Assembly (NCBI RefSeq): GCF_003675325.1
Contig: NZ_CP033073.1
Span: forward strand, 5,952,001-6,016,000
Length of the DNA: 64,000 nucleotides
Source of the DNA: Streptomyces dangxiongensis
GTDB taxonomy: Bacteria > Actinomycetota > Actinomycetes > Streptomycetales > Streptomycetaceae
Reading direction: 5' to 3'
Below are positions 20,300 to 31,723 of this stretch, piece by piece. Positions within the stretch are counted from its first letter, which is position 1; each line of letters starts with the position of its first letter. The notes beneath the pieces were generated by a model that ran no database searches, was not told where the DNA came from, and saw only the letters and a list, made by a program, of their open reading frames with translations. Made by a program: the position numbers and the translations under genes.

Positions 20300-21366
20300 C
20301 AGGACGTACACCGCGGCTGGGCAGGCTGCGCCGCAGGGTGCCCGAGGCCCGTGCCGGCCGCCCGGCCGAGGTCCGTGGGGGCCGGCCCCGGCGGCGCGGC
20401 GCCCAGCCCAAGGTGGTCGCGCTCGGCGGCGGCATGGGCCTGTCCGCGTCGCTCACGGCGCTGCGCCGGATCACCGGCGATCTCACCGCCGTCGTCACCG
20501 TGGCCGACGACGGCGGCTCCAGCGGACGGCTCCGGGACGAGCTGGGCGTGCTGCCGCCCGGCGACCTGCGCAAGGCGCTGGCCGCGCTGTGCGGGGACGA
20601 CGACTGGGGCCAGACCTGGTCCCGGGTCATCCAGCACCGCTTCCACTCCAGGGGCGACCTGCACGACCACGCGGTCGGCAACCTGCTGATCGTCGCCCTG
20701 TGGGAGCAGCTCGGCGACCATGTGCAGGCCCTGGACCTGGTCGGCAGGCTGCTCGGGGCGCACGGGCGCGTGCTGCCCATGTCGGCCGTGCCGCTGGAGC
20801 TGCAGGCCCTGGTCAAGGGGCACGATCCGCAGCGCCCGGACGACGTGGACACGGTCCGCGGGCAGGCGACCGTGGCCCTCACGCCCGGCGAGGTGCAGTC
20901 GGTGCACCTGGTGCCGCACGACCCGCCGGCCGTGCCGGAGGCCGTGGCGGCGGTCCTGGACGCGGACTGGGTGGTCCTCGGTCCCGGCTCCTGGTTCTCC
21001 TCGGTGATCCCGCACCTGCTCGTTCCCGAGCTGCTCGACGCCCTCACCGAGACCAAGGCCCGCCGGGTGCTCTCCCTGAACCTCGTGCCGCAGCCGGGAG
21101 AAACCGAGGGCTTCTCACCGCAGCGTCATTTGGAGGTTTTGGGCCGACACGCCCCTAAACTCGCCCTGGACGTGGTGCTGGCCGACGAGGCCGCCGTGCC
21201 CGACCGTGAATCGCTCACCGAGGCCGCCAAGCGGCTGGGAGCCGCGGTCGAGCTGGCGCCGGTGGCCCGGACCGACGGAACGCCCCGGCATGATCCGGAG
21301 CTGTTGGCCGCCGCGTACGACCGTATTTTTCGGATGCATGGAAGGAGGATCGGCCCATGGCGATGA
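20296..21366 (+). CDS. yvcK: YvcK/CofD-family gluconeogenesis factor
   Basis: 356 residues. After a basic, Arg-rich lead of about 35 residues comes the nucleotide-binding core: [47 protein letters not shown] and [19 protein letters not shown]. These are the signature of YvcK, which binds UDP-sugars and is needed for cell shape and carbon-source adaptation in Bacillus and mycobacteria. The ATG at 20296 overlaps the rapZ stop, and the 3' end overlaps whiA by ten bases, so all four genes are tightly coupled. The Arg-rich lead is longer than in Bacillus. Confidence 0.94.
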   Translation: MTGRTPRLGRLRRRVPEARAGRPAEVRGGRPRRRGAQPKVVALGGGMGLSASLTALRRITGDLTAVVTVADDGGSSGRLRDELGVLPPGDLRKALAALCGDDDWGQTWSRVIQHRFHSRGDLHDHAVGNLLIVALWEQLGDHVQALDLVGRLLGAHGRVLPMSAVPLELQALVKGHDPQRPDDVDTVRGQATVALTPGEVQSVHLVPHDPPAVPEAVAAVLDADWVVLGPGSWFSSVIPHLLVPELLDALTETKARRVLSLNLVPQPGETEGFSPQRHLEVLGRHAPKLALDVVLADEAAVPDRESLTEAAKRLGAAVELAPVARTDGTPRHDPELLAAAYDRIFRMHGRRIGPWR

Positions 21367-22349
21367 CGGCAGCGGTGAAGGACGAGATCTCCCGGCTCCC
21401 CGTCACCCGGACCTGCTGCAGGAAGGCAGAGGTCTCCGCCGTTCTGCGGTTCGCCGGCGGCCTCCATCTGGTGAGCGGGCGCATCGTGATCGAGGCGGAG
21501 CTGGATACCGCGATGGCGGCGCGCCGGCTCAAGCGGGACATCCTGGAGATCTTCGGCCACAGTTCCGAGCTGATCGTGATGGCGCCCGGCGGGCTGCGCC
21601 GCGGCTCGCGGTACGTGGTGCGCGTGGTCGCGGGCGGTGACCAGTTGGCCCGCCAGACGGGCCTCGTGGACGGCCGCCGGGGCCGTCCGATCCGCGGGCT
21701 GCCCCCGCAGGTGGTGTCCGGGGCCACCTGTGACGCGGAGGCGGCCTGGCGCGGGGCGTTCCTGGCGCACGGCTCGCTGACCGAGCCCGGCCGCTCCTCC
21801 TCCCTGGAGGTGACCTGCCCGGGCCCGGAGGCCGCGCTTGCGCTGGTCGGCGCGGCCCGCAGACTTTCCATCGCCGCGAAGGCCCGCGAGGTGCGCGGTG
21901 TGGACCGGGTGGTCGTCCGGGACGGGGACGCGATCGGCGCCCTGCTCACCCGTCTGGGCGCGCACGAGTCGGTGCTGGCCTGGGAGGAGCGCCGGATGCG
22001 CCGGGAGGTGCGGGCCACCGCCAACCGGCTCGCCAACTTCGACGACGCCAACCTGCGCCGTTCGGCGCGCGCCGCGGTGGCCGCCGGGGCCCGGGTCCAG
22101 CGCGCCCTGGAGATCCTCGGGGACGAGGTGCCGGAGCACCTCGCCGCCGCCGGACGGCTGCGCATGGAGCACAAGCAGGCCTCCCTGGAGGAGCTGGGCG
22201 CGCTCGCCGACCCGCCCCTGACGAAGGACGCGGTCGCGGGCCGGATCCGCCGCCTGCTGGCGATGGCCGACAAGCGCGCCTCCGACCTGGGCATCCCGGG
22301 CACGGACGCCAACCTCAGCGAGGAGCTGGCGGACAACCTGGTCGGCTGA
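21357..22349 (+). CDS. whiA: WhiA, sporulation transcription regulator
   Basis: 330 residues with an N-terminal LAGLIDADG homing-endonuclease-like fold (from [35 protein letters not shown], with [24 protein letters not shown] as the second element). A C-terminal helix-turn-helix lies near [33 protein letters not shown]. In Streptomyces WhiA works with WhiB to switch on ftsZ and other genes when aerial hyphae divide into spores. The start ATG 21357 lies inside the end of yvcK; a second ATG two codons later is possible. WhiA is classically autoregulated, but with no gap here, a promoter would lie within yvcK. Confidence 0.97.
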   Translation: MAMTAAVKDEISRLPVTRTCCRKAEVSAVLRFAGGLHLVSGRIVIEAELDTAMAARRLKRDILEIFGHSSELIVMAPGGLRRGSRYVVRVVAGGDQLARQTGLVDGRRGRPIRGLPPQVVSGATCDAEAAWRGAFLAHGSLTEPGRSSSLEVTCPGPEAALALVGAARRLSIAAKAREVRGVDRVVVRDGDAIGALLTRLGAHESVLAWEERRMRREVRATANRLANFDDANLRRSARAAVAAGARVQRALEILGDEVPEHLAAAGRLRMEHKQASLEELGALADPPLTKDAVAGRIRRLLAMADKRASDLGIPGTDANLSEELADNLVG

Positions 22350-22366
22350 CGATACGTCACACTGCG

Positions 22367-22397
22367 GGTGCCGGGGACCGGTCGGAGCCTCGGCACC
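22367..22397 (+). terminator. Hairpin after whiA
   Basis: GGTGCCGGGG (22367-22376) pairs with CCTCGGCACC (22388-22397), ten pairs including one G-T, around an 11-nt loop, 18 bp after the whiA stop. Likely end of the uvrC-rapZ-yvcK-whiA transcript. Confidence 0.55.
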
Positions 22398-22520
22398 GGC
22401 CGTTCGGGGCTCGTTCACCGCCTCCCTCGGCGTGTCCGTGAGGCGCTCTTGACTCGATCAAGGAGTGACATGAGCCTGGCAGCGGTTCGTCGCTGTGGCG
22501 GACCACCGCTAGGGGGGTTC

Positions 22521-25475
22521 ATGAGACACAGAGCGAGATCGATCCTCGCTGTCGGCGCGCTTCTGATCGGCGGAGCGAGCCTTGCGCCCATCGCCCAGGC
22601 ACAGAACGGACGTCCGGCGCCACCCCGGCCGGACGAGGTCAGGGTCTTCCGCGCCGACGTCACCCGGCAGCAGGTGCCCCTGTTGCTCGAGGCGGGGCAG
22701 GACGGCCGCGAACTCGGCGAACAGGTGACCGGAAAGGGCCGGACGGAGGTCGAGGTCTACCTCACCGGCAAGCAGGCCGCGCGGCTGCGCGAACAGGGCG
22801 TCGACCTCACCGAGCGCACCCTGTCCGCCCGGGCACGGGCGCGCGTCGAGGACGCCGGGCAGGGCGTGTTCCGCCCCTACAGCGGCAGTGGCGGGCTCAG
22901 GGAGGAGATCCTGCGCACCGCCCGGGACCACCCCGGTCTCACCAAGGTGGAGTCCATCGGCAGGACCGTCGACGGCCAGGACATCCTCGCGCTCAGACTC
23001 ACCAGGAACGCCGAGAGGTCGCGGGACGGCTCCAAGCCGTCCGTGCTGTACATGTCCAACCAGCACGCGCGCGAGTGGATCACCCCGGAGATGACCCGGC
23101 GTCTGATGCACTACTACCTGGACCACTACACGACCGACCGGCGGGTCAAGAAGATCGTCGACTCGACCGAGCTGTGGTTCGTCCTGTCGGCCAACCCGGA
23201 CGGCTACGACTACACCTTCCGGGACGCCGGCACCCGCCTGTGGCGCAAGAACCTGCGGGACGTCAACGGCGACGGCGTCATCGGCACGGGTGACGGCGTC
23301 GACCTCAACCGCAACTTCCCGTACAAGTGGGGCTACGACGACGAGGGTTCGTCGCCCGACCCGACCAGCCAGACCTACCGCGGCGCGAGCCCCGCGTCCG
23401 AGCCCGAGACCCGGGCGCTGGACGCCTTCGAGAAGCGCATCGGTTTCAGGTACGCCATCAACTACCACTCCGCCGCCGAACTGCTGCTCTACGGCGTCGG
23501 CTGGCAGGTGGCCACCCCCACGCCCGACGACGTCCTCTACCGGGCGCTGGCCGGCACCCCCGACAACCCGGCCGTTCCCGGCTACCGTTCGCAGGTCTCC
23601 TCGGAGCTGTACACCACCAACGGCGAGGCGGACGGCCACGCGTCGAACGTCAACGGGATGGCGATGTTCACCCCGGAGATGTCGACCTGCCAGACCGCGT
23701 CGGACCTCGATCCGGACGACGCCTGGAAGGCCCAGGACTGCCGGTCGGTCTTCAGCTTCCCGGACGACGAGAAGCTGATCCGGCAGGAGTTCGAGAAGAA
23801 CGTCCCGTTCGCGCTCTCCGTCGCGGAGACCGCCGTACACCCCGACAGGCCGGCCTCCTCGGTCGGTCTGAGCGCCGCCGACTTCACCCCGGCCGCGTTC
23901 TCCACGTCGTACTCCCGGGGCGCGGACCAGGAGGTCTCGGCCGTCGTCCGCAAGGCGATCCGGGACAAGGAGCTGAAGTACCGCGTCAACGGCGGCCGTA
24001 CGCTCGACCAGGCGCTGCGGCCCTGGAAGGGCGGGCAGACCTACGGCGGCGAGGACAACCTCTACTTCGACGAGTACCGGGCCAGGGTGCGCGACGGCGC
24101 GCCGGGCGACCGGGTCGAGGTGTGGTTCACCGGCGAGACCAGGGCCGGCAGGAAGGTCTCCAGCTCCCACTTCACGTACACCGTCGCCGAGCGCCCGAAG
24201 GCGGACACCCTCGTCGTCGCCGAGGAGGGGACGGCCGCCACCCAGGCGCGGGCGTACGTGGACGCGCTGAAGGCGGCCGGGCACAGGGCCCTCGTGTGGG
24301 ACGTGGCCACCCAGGGCGCCCCCGACGCGCTCGGCGTGCTGCGGCACTTCCGGACGGTCGTGCACTACTCGGGGGCGAAGGGCCCGGCCAACCCCACCCA
24401 GCTCGAGCTGCGCGCCTACCTCAACGAGGGCGGCAGACTGATCGAGGCCGGTGAGCTGGCCGGCGGCAGCGTCGACCTCGGCGACGGCACCCTGTCGGAC
24501 GACTTCAGCCAGTACTACCTGGGGGCCTTCAGCCGTACGTCGACCAAGGGGGCCACCGGCTTCACCGGCACCGGCGCGCTCGACGGCGTCACCGGCACCC
24601 TCGGCGACGCGCCCGGCAACCCGTTGGACAGGGCGGGCACCTACGGCGTCACCTCCGACGAGCTGCCGGACTCCACGTACCCGCAGTTCAGGAGCGCGGG
24701 CGCGGGGACGTTCCCCGGGACGGCCGACCCGTACGGGCCGTACACGGGTGCCGCCATGGCCGCCGCCGTGCACACCGACGACGCCTACAAACGACTCACC
24801 CGCACCATCGACCTCACCGGTGTCGGCGCCGCCGACAAGCCGGCCCTGAGCATGCGGCTGCTGTGGGACACCGAGCCCGGCTACGACCACGCGGTGGTCG
24901 AGGCGCACACCACGGGCGCCGCCGACTGGACGACCCTGCCGGAGGCCGGCGGGGCCACGAGCACGGCCGTGCCGGCCGACTGCGGGGACGGCTTCCTGAT
25001 CGGCGAGCACCCGTGGCTCAAGCACTACCTGACGCTGACGGGCAACACCTGCACGGCGACCGGCACCACCGGTTCCTGGAACAGCCTCACCGGCAGCTCC
25101 GGCGGGTGGCGGCAGGTGAGTTTCGACCTGAGCGGGTACGCCGGGAAGTCCGTCGAGGTGTCGCTCGGCTACGTCACCGACCCCGGCAGCGGCGGCCACG
25201 GTGTCCTGGCCGACGACGCCTCACTGGTGGTGGGCGGCACGGCGAGGGAGACCGAGGGCTTCGAGTCGTCCCTGGGCGCCTGGAGGGCGGCCGGACCTCC
25301 CCCCGGCAGCCCGGCGGTGCTCAAGGACTGGGCGCGCACCGGGACGCTGTTCCGGACGTACGCAGCGGTCGCCACGGACGACACCGTGCTGCTCGGATTC
25401 GGCCTCGAACAGATGGCGTCGGCGGCCGACCGGGCGGCTCTGCTGAGGAAGGCGTTCGACTCGCTCGACAGGTGA
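22521..25475 (+). CDS. Secreted zinc carboxypeptidase (M14 family), multidomain
   Basis: 984 residues with a Sec signal peptide (MRHRARSILAVGALLIGGASLAPIAQA). A ~90-residue propeptide-like region precedes the M14 catalytic domain: zinc ligands in SNQHAREWITPE (HxxE), substrate residues in SANPDGYDYTFRD and DLNRNFPYKWG, the third zinc His in INYHSAAELLLYG, and the catalytic Glu in MFTPEMSTC. The ~500 residues after it include a Rossmann-like segment (TLVVAEEGTAATQARAYVDALKAAG) and a C-terminal region like the MAM/beta-sandwich of immune-inhibitor-A peptidases (RTIDLTG, VSFDLSGYAGKSVEVSLGYVTDPG). ATG 22521 follows AGGGGGG. An in-frame ATG at 22470 behind AAGGAGTGA is an alternative and would lengthen the signal by 17 residues. 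Confidence 0.9.
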   Translation: MRHRARSILAVGALLIGGASLAPIAQAQNGRPAPPRPDEVRVFRADVTRQQVPLLLEAGQDGRELGEQVTGKGRTEVEVYLTGKQAARLREQGVDLTERTLSARARARVEDAGQGVFRPYSGSGGLREEILRTARDHPGLTKVESIGRTVDGQDILALRLTRNAERSRDGSKPSVLYMSNQHAREWITPEMTRRLMHYYLDHYTTDRRVKKIVDSTELWFVLSANPDGYDYTFRDAGTRLWRKNLRDVNGDGVIGTGDGVDLNRNFPYKWGYDDEGSSPDPTSQTYRGASPASEPETRALDAFEKRIGFRYAINYHSAAELLLYGVGWQVATPTPDDVLYRALAGTPDNPAVPGYRSQVSSELYTTNGEADGHASNVNGMAMFTPEMSTCQTASDLDPDDAWKAQDCRSVFSFPDDEKLIRQEFEKNVPFALSVAETAVHPDRPASSVGLSAADFTPAAFSTSYSRGADQEVSAVVRKAIRDKELKYRVNGGRTLDQALRPWKGGQTYGGEDNLYFDEYRARVRDGAPGDRVEVWFTGETRAGRKVSSSHFTYTVAERPKADTLVVAEEGTAATQARAYVDALKAAGHRALVWDVATQGAPDALGVLRHFRTVVHYSGAKGPANPTQLELRAYLNEGGRLIEAGELAGGSVDLGDGTLSDDFSQYYLGAFSRTSTKGATGFTGTGALDGVTGTLGDAPGNPLDRAGTYGVTSDELPDSTYPQFRSAGAGTFPGTADPYGPYTGAAMAAAVHTDDAYKRLTRTIDLTGVGAADKPALSMRLLWDTEPGYDHAVVEAHTTGAADWTTLPEAGGATSTAVPADCGDGFLIGEHPWLKHYLTLTGNTCTATGTTGSWNSLTGSSGGWRQVSFDLSGYAGKSVEVSLGYVTDPGSGGHGVLADDASLVVGGTARETEGFESSLGAWRAAGPPPGSPAVLKDWARTGTLFRTYAAVATDDTVLLGFGLEQMASAADRAALLRKAFDSLDR

Positions 25476-25610
25476 GCGGACCCCCTTCTCAACGGTGCGC
25501 GAACGGGGTGCCCATCAAGTGAGCCGACCCGCTCACGAACGAGTGAAAATGGCGCCGAAAGTGCCCCGCAATTCGTCGCACATACGGATGAAACCGTTGC
25601 CGATCCGAGG

Positions 25611-25642
25611 CGGTCCGTACCCCTACTGACCAGTACGGACCG
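25611..25642. promoter_or_regulatory. Perfect 10-bp inverted repeat upstream of gap
   Basis: CGGTCCGTAC (25611-25620) and GTACGGACCG (25633-25642) form a perfect inverted repeat with a 12-bp spacer, midway in the 298-bp gap between the peptidase gene and gap. It could be the peptidase terminator or an operator. TAGGGT at 25693-25698 is a possible gap -10 without a good -35. A shorter GCCGGC repeat is at 25731-25752. Confidence 0.5.
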
Positions 25643-25695
25643 CCTGCCCGTGTATGCGCCATCTCGATGTCACCCCGGGGCCCGCAGAGAGGTAG

Positions 25696-26781
<1,086 letters not shown>

Positions 26782-26809
26782 TCGCTGGAGCAGGACCCCG
26801 AAGTGGGCG

Positions 26810-26849
26810 CAGGGCCCGGGCAGCGCACCGCCGCGCTGCCCGGGCCCTG
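26810..26849 (+). terminator. Strong terminator between gap and pgk
   Basis: A perfect 17-bp stem (26810-26826 with 26833-26849; arm begins CAGGGCCCGGG) with a 6-nt loop sits 28 bp after the gap stop. It should separate gap expression from pgk-tpiA, or attenuate it. Confidence 0.8.
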
Positions 26850-26915
26850 TCCCGCGTACTGACCACGTCCTCTTACGATCAGGTGCACCACGAGCCCTCC
26901 TCAGGAGTCCACTCA

Positions 26916-28127
26916 ATGAAGACGATCGACGAACTTCTCGCCGACGGCGTACGCGGCAAGCGGGTCTTCGTCCGCGCCGACCTCAACGTGCCGCTGGCCG
27001 ACGGGACGATCACCGACGACGGCCGTATCCGCGCCGTCCTGCCCACCGTCAGGGCCCTCGCCGACGCGGGCGCCAAGGTGGTCGTCGCCTCCCACCTGGG
27101 CCGCCCCAAGGGCGCTCCGGACCCCGCCTTCTCCCTCGCGCCGGCCGCTTCCCGCCTGGGTGAACTCCTCGGTTCCGACGTGGCCTTCGCGACCGACACC
27201 GTCGGGCAGTCCGCCGCGGACACGGTCGCCGGTCTCGCCGACGGCCGGGTCGCCGTCCTGGAGAACCTGCGCTTCAACCCCGGCGAGACCGCCAAGGACG
27301 ACACCGAGCGCGGCGCCTTCGCCGACCGGCTCGCCGCCCTCGCGGACGTCTACGTCGGTGACGGCTTCGGCGCCGTGCACCGGGGGCACGCCTCCGTCTA
27401 CGACCTCCCGGCCCGCCTGCCGCACTACGCCGGCTACCTCATCGCCACCGAGGTCGGCGTCCTGAAGAAGCTCACCGACGACGTCAAGCGCCCCTACGTC
27501 GTCGCGCTCGGCGGCGCCAAGGTCTCCGACAAGCTCGCCGTCATCGACCAGCTCCTCGGCAAGGCCGACCGCATCCTCGTCGGCGGCGGCATGGCCTACA
27601 CCTTCCTCAAGGCCAAGGGCTACGAGGTCGGCATCTCCCTGCTCCAGGAGGACCAGGTCCCGGTCGTCCAGGAGTACATCCGGCGCGCCGAGGCGCAGGG
27701 TGTGGAGCTGGTGCTCCCCGTCGACGTCGTGGTCTCCCGGGAGTTCCCGGACCTGAAGGCCAAGGCCCCGACCGAGCACACCGTGGTCGACGCGGACAAG
27801 ATCCCCGCCGACCAGGAGGGCCTGGACATCGGCCCGAGGACCCGGGAGCTGTACGCCTCGAAGCTCGCCGACGCCGAGACCGTGTTCTGGAACGGTCCGA
27901 TGGGCGTCTTCGAGCACCCCGACTACGCCGAGGGCACCAAAGCGGTCGCCCGGGCCCTCGTCGGCGCCGGCGGTTTCACCGTCGTCGGCGGCGGTGACTC
28001 CGCCGCGGCCGTGCGTACGCTCGGCTTCGACGAGAACGCATTCGGCCACATCTCGACCGGTGGCGGCGCCTCCCTCGAATACCTCGAGGGCAAGACGCTC
28101 CCCGGCCTCGCCGCACTGGAGGACTGA
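26916..28127 (+). CDS. pgk: Phosphoglycerate kinase
   Basis: 403 residues. Transfers phosphate from 1,3-bisphosphoglycerate to ADP. The N-terminal domain has VFVRADLNVPL and ASHLGRPKG; the nucleotide-binding C-terminal domain has VALGGAKVSDKLAVID, ILVGGGMAYTFLKA, FWNGPMGVFE and the hinge region GFTVVGGGDSAAAV. ATG 26916 follows TCAGGAG. It ends three bases before the tpiA start codon, so the two are cotranscribed and probably translationally coupled. TACGAT at 26874 could be part of its own promoter but no -35 was found. Confidence 0.97.
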   Translation: MKTIDELLADGVRGKRVFVRADLNVPLADGTITDDGRIRAVLPTVRALADAGAKVVVASHLGRPKGAPDPAFSLAPAASRLGELLGSDVAFATDTVGQSAADTVAGLADGRVAVLENLRFNPGETAKDDTERGAFADRLAALADVYVGDGFGAVHRGHASVYDLPARLPHYAGYLIATEVGVLKKLTDDVKRPYVVALGGAKVSDKLAVIDQLLGKADRILVGGGMAYTFLKAKGYEVGISLLQEDQVPVVQEYIRRAEAQGVELVLPVDVVVSREFPDLKAKAPTEHTVVDADKIPADQEGLDIGPRTRELYASKLADAETVFWNGPMGVFEHPDYAEGTKAVARALVGAGGFTVVGGGDSAAAVRTLGFDENAFGHISTGGGASLEYLEGKTLPGLAALED

Positions 28128-28130
28128 CCC

Positions 28131-28907
28131 TTGAGCACCCGCACGCCGATCATGGCGGGCAACTGGAAGATGAACCTCAACCACCTCGAGGCCATCGCGC
28201 ACGTCCAGAAGCTCGCCTTCGCCCTGGCCGACAAGGACTACGAGGCCGTCGAGGTCGCCGTCCTGCCGCCCTTCACCGACCTCCGCTCCGTGCAGACCCT
28301 GGTCGACGGCGACAAGCTCCGCATCAAGTACGGCGCCCAGGACATCTCGCAGCACGACTCCGGTGCCTACACCGGCGAGATCTCCGGCCCGATGCTGGCC
28401 AAGCTGAAGTGCACGTTCGTGGTGATCGGCCACTCCGAGCGCCGCCAGTACCACAACGAGACCGACGAACTGGTCAACGCCAAGGTCAAGGCCGCCTACA
28501 AGCACGGCCTGACCCCGATCCTGTGCGTCGGCGAGGAGCTGGACGTCCGGGAGGCCGGCGACCACGTCGCCCACACCCTCGCCCAGGTCGACGGCGGTCT
28601 GAGGGACCTGCCGGCCGAGCAGGCCGAGACCGTCGTGATCGCCTACGAGCCCGTGTGGGCCATCGGCACCGGCAAGGTCTGCGGTGCCGAGGACGCCCAG
28701 GAGGTCTGCGCCGCCATCCGCGCCAGGCTCGGCGAGCTGTACTCGCAGGACGTGGCCGACAAGATCCGCATCCAGTACGGCGGCTCCGTGAAGTCGGGCA
28801 ACGTCGCCGAGATCATGGCTCAGGCCGACATCGACGGCGCCCTGGTCGGCGGCGCCTCGCTGGACGCCGACGAGTTCGTCAGGATCGTGCGGTTCCGCGA
28901 CCAGTGA
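28131..28907 (+). CDS. tpiA: Triose-phosphate isomerase
   Basis: 258 residues, TIM barrel. Interconverts dihydroxyacetone phosphate and glyceraldehyde 3-phosphate. Substrate Asn/Lys are in MAGNWKMN, the catalytic His in IGHSERR, the catalytic Glu in [14 protein letters not shown], and the phosphate loop in [11 protein letters not shown] and ALVGGASLD. The start is TTG at 28131, three bases after the pgk stop, with pgk's last codons (CTGGAGGAC) supplying the ribosome-binding site. The rare TTG start suggests dependence on coupling to pgk. Confidence 0.96.
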   Translation: MSTRTPIMAGNWKMNLNHLEAIAHVQKLAFALADKDYEAVEVAVLPPFTDLRSVQTLVDGDKLRIKYGAQDISQHDSGAYTGEISGPMLAKLKCTFVVIGHSERRQYHNETDELVNAKVKAAYKHGLTPILCVGEELDVREAGDHVAHTLAQVDGGLRDLPAEQAETVVIAYEPVWAIGTGKVCGAEDAQEVCAAIRARLGELYSQDVADKIRIQYGGSVKSGNVAEIMAQADIDGALVGGASLDADEFVRIVRFRDQ

Positions 28908-29037
28908 CGCGGCCATGAGTAGGCGGTAGCGGCGATACGTCGTACCCTTGCGGGGCCGGAACTGTCACGGGAGCTGCCAGCCCCCGCGGGAGCGTCGGCC
29001 CCGTCGTCCATCAGAATCCGAGGAAGTTGGTCCAGCC

Positions 29038-29274
29038 GTGGTTTTGGGGTTCTCGATCGCCCTGATCGTCTTCAGCCTGCTGCTGATGCTGCTGGTGCTG
29101 ATGCACAAGGGGAAGGGCGGCGGCCTCTCCGACATGTTCGGCGGTGGCATGCAGTCCTCCGTCGGCGGTTCCTCGGTCGCCGAGCGCAACCTCGACCGGA
29201 TCACCATCGTGATCGCTGTGCTGTGGTTCGCGTGCATCATCGTCCTCGGCCTGCTGATGAAGTCGAACGGCTGA
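29038..29274 (+). CDS. secG: SecG, preprotein translocase subunit
   Basis: 78 residues with two membrane segments: VVLGFSIALIVFSLLLMLLVLM, then the cytoplasmic loop HKGKGGGLSDMFGGGMQSSVGG, and ITIVIAVLWFACIIVLGLLM. This is the standard SecG layout; the Gly-rich loop is diagnostic. It joins SecYE in the Sec channel and aids SecA-driven export. GTG 29038 is preceded by GAGGAAG and begins at the first helix. Placement after tpiA is a conserved Gram-positive arrangement, here with 130 bp between. The upstream gap (28908-29037) holds GC-rich inverted segments but no clear promoter. Confidence 0.92.
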   Translation: MVLGFSIALIVFSLLLMLLVLMHKGKGGGLSDMFGGGMQSSVGGSSVAERNLDRITIVIAVLWFACIIVLGLLMKSNG

Positions 29275-29309
29275 CACGCGAACAGCGCAACCCGCCCGTT
29301 TCGCACGTA

Positions 29310-29358
29310 AAGCCCCATGTTCGGTACGCGATCCTGAGCGCGGCCTATCATGGGGCTT
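29310..29358 (+). terminator. Inverted repeat after secG with a 29-nt loop
   Basis: AAGCCCCATG (29310-29319) is perfectly repeated in inverse as CATGGGGCTT (29349-29358). It lies 35 bp past secG and just upstream of the rbpA-paralogue promoter region. The long loop is unusual for a simple terminator, so an operator role is possible. Confidence 0.45.
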
Positions 29359-29377
29359 GCGTCTTGATGTGGGGGCC

Positions 29378-29420
29378 GGTAACTCCAGTCACTGGACGCG
29401 CGTTGGGCCTTACGTAGACT
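29378..29420 (+). promoter_or_regulatory. Candidate promoter(s) of the rbpA paralogue
   Basis: GGTAAC at 29378-29383 followed after 18 bp by GTT at 29402-29404 resembles an ECF (SigR-type GGAAT-N18-GTT) promoter with mismatches. TAGACT at 29415-29420 is a possible housekeeping -10 with CTGGAC 17 bp upstream. Both assignments are weak. Confidence 0.3.
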
Positions 29421-29432
29421 GAGGCGCTCGCG

Positions 29433-29459
29433 GCGAAGCGAAACGCCGACTCGCTTCGC
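29433..29459 (+). promoter_or_regulatory. 5' leader hairpin of the rbpA paralogue
   Basis: GCGAAGCGA (29433-29441) pairs perfectly with TCGCTTCGC (29451-29459), 9-nt loop, ending 27 bp before the GTG start. It would form in the leader RNA and might affect stability or translation. Confidence 0.4.
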
Positions 29460-29486
29460 GGCACCATCACGCAGGGAGTTACGACC

Positions 29487-29822
29487 GTGGCAAGTGGCAA
29501 CGCGATCCGAGGAAGCCGGGTCGGGGCGGGGCCGATGGGCGAGGCCGAGCGCGGCGAGTCCGCGCCGCGTCTGCGCATCTCCTTCTGGTGCTCCAACGGG
29601 CATGAGACGCAGCCGAGCTTCGCCAGCGACGCGCAGGTTCCCGAGACCTGGGACTGCCCACGCTGCGGCTTCCCGGCCGGCCAGGACCGGGACAACCCGC
29701 CGGACCCGCCGCGCACCGAGCCGTACAAGACGCACCTCGCGTACGTACGGGAGCGGCGCAGCGACGCGGACGGCGAGGCGATCCTCGCCGAGGCGCTCGC
29801 CAAACTGCGGGGCGAGATCTAG
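29487..29822 (+). CDS. RbpA-family RNA polymerase-binding protein (RbpB-like paralogue)
   Basis: 111 residues. RbpA-family proteins bind RNA polymerase and the group 1/2 sigma factors and stabilise open complexes in actinobacteria. Seen here: an N-terminal tail with IRGSRVGAGP, a core with Cys35, His39 and the pair Cys57-x2-Cys60 (WDCPRCG) that could hold zinc, a Pro-rich linker, and a C-terminal helix THLAYVRERRSDADGEAILAEALAKLR, which corresponds to the sigma-interacting region. The sequence differs from canonical Streptomyces RbpA, which has a Lys-rich linker and THWDMLMERR. I therefore think it is the second paralogue, not the main one. GTG 29487 follows CAGGGAG. It is monocistronic. Confidence 0.85.
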   Translation: MASGNAIRGSRVGAGPMGEAERGESAPRLRISFWCSNGHETQPSFASDAQVPETWDCPRCGFPAGQDRDNPPDPPRTEPYKTHLAYVRERRSDADGEAILAEALAKLRGEI

Positions 29823-29831
29823 CGACACCGA

Positions 29832-29861
29832 CCGGCCGGGTACCCGAGGGTGCCTGGCCGG
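29832..29861 (+). terminator. Terminator hairpin after the rbpA paralogue
   Basis: CCGGCCGGGTACC (29832-29844) pairs with GGTGCCTGGCCGG (29849-29861), 11 of 13 positions, with a 4-nt loop CGAG. It lies 10 bp past the stop. Confidence 0.6.
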
Positions 29862-29974
29862 AGCCGTGTGCGGCGCGCCGCCCCGGTCTGCCGTCGACGT
29901 GCCGGCTCACGTTCCATGCTGATCAACTAGGTTGGAACGGCTGGGACAGGCACGACGGAAGGCGGAGGTCGGAA

Positions 29975-31626
<1,652 letters not shown>

Positions 31627-31723
31627 CACATCGCGGTGCCGGCCCCCGGCTCTGACCGGCCCGGCCCGGCACTGTCCGGTACGGCGCCGTCCGGCCCGGC
31701 GCAACAGCCCCCGCGGGCCGGGT

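Noticed and set aside
22509..25199. 896-codon minus-strand open frame across the carboxypeptidase gene
   Set aside because: No domain is recognisable and the plus strand encodes an intact M14 enzyme.
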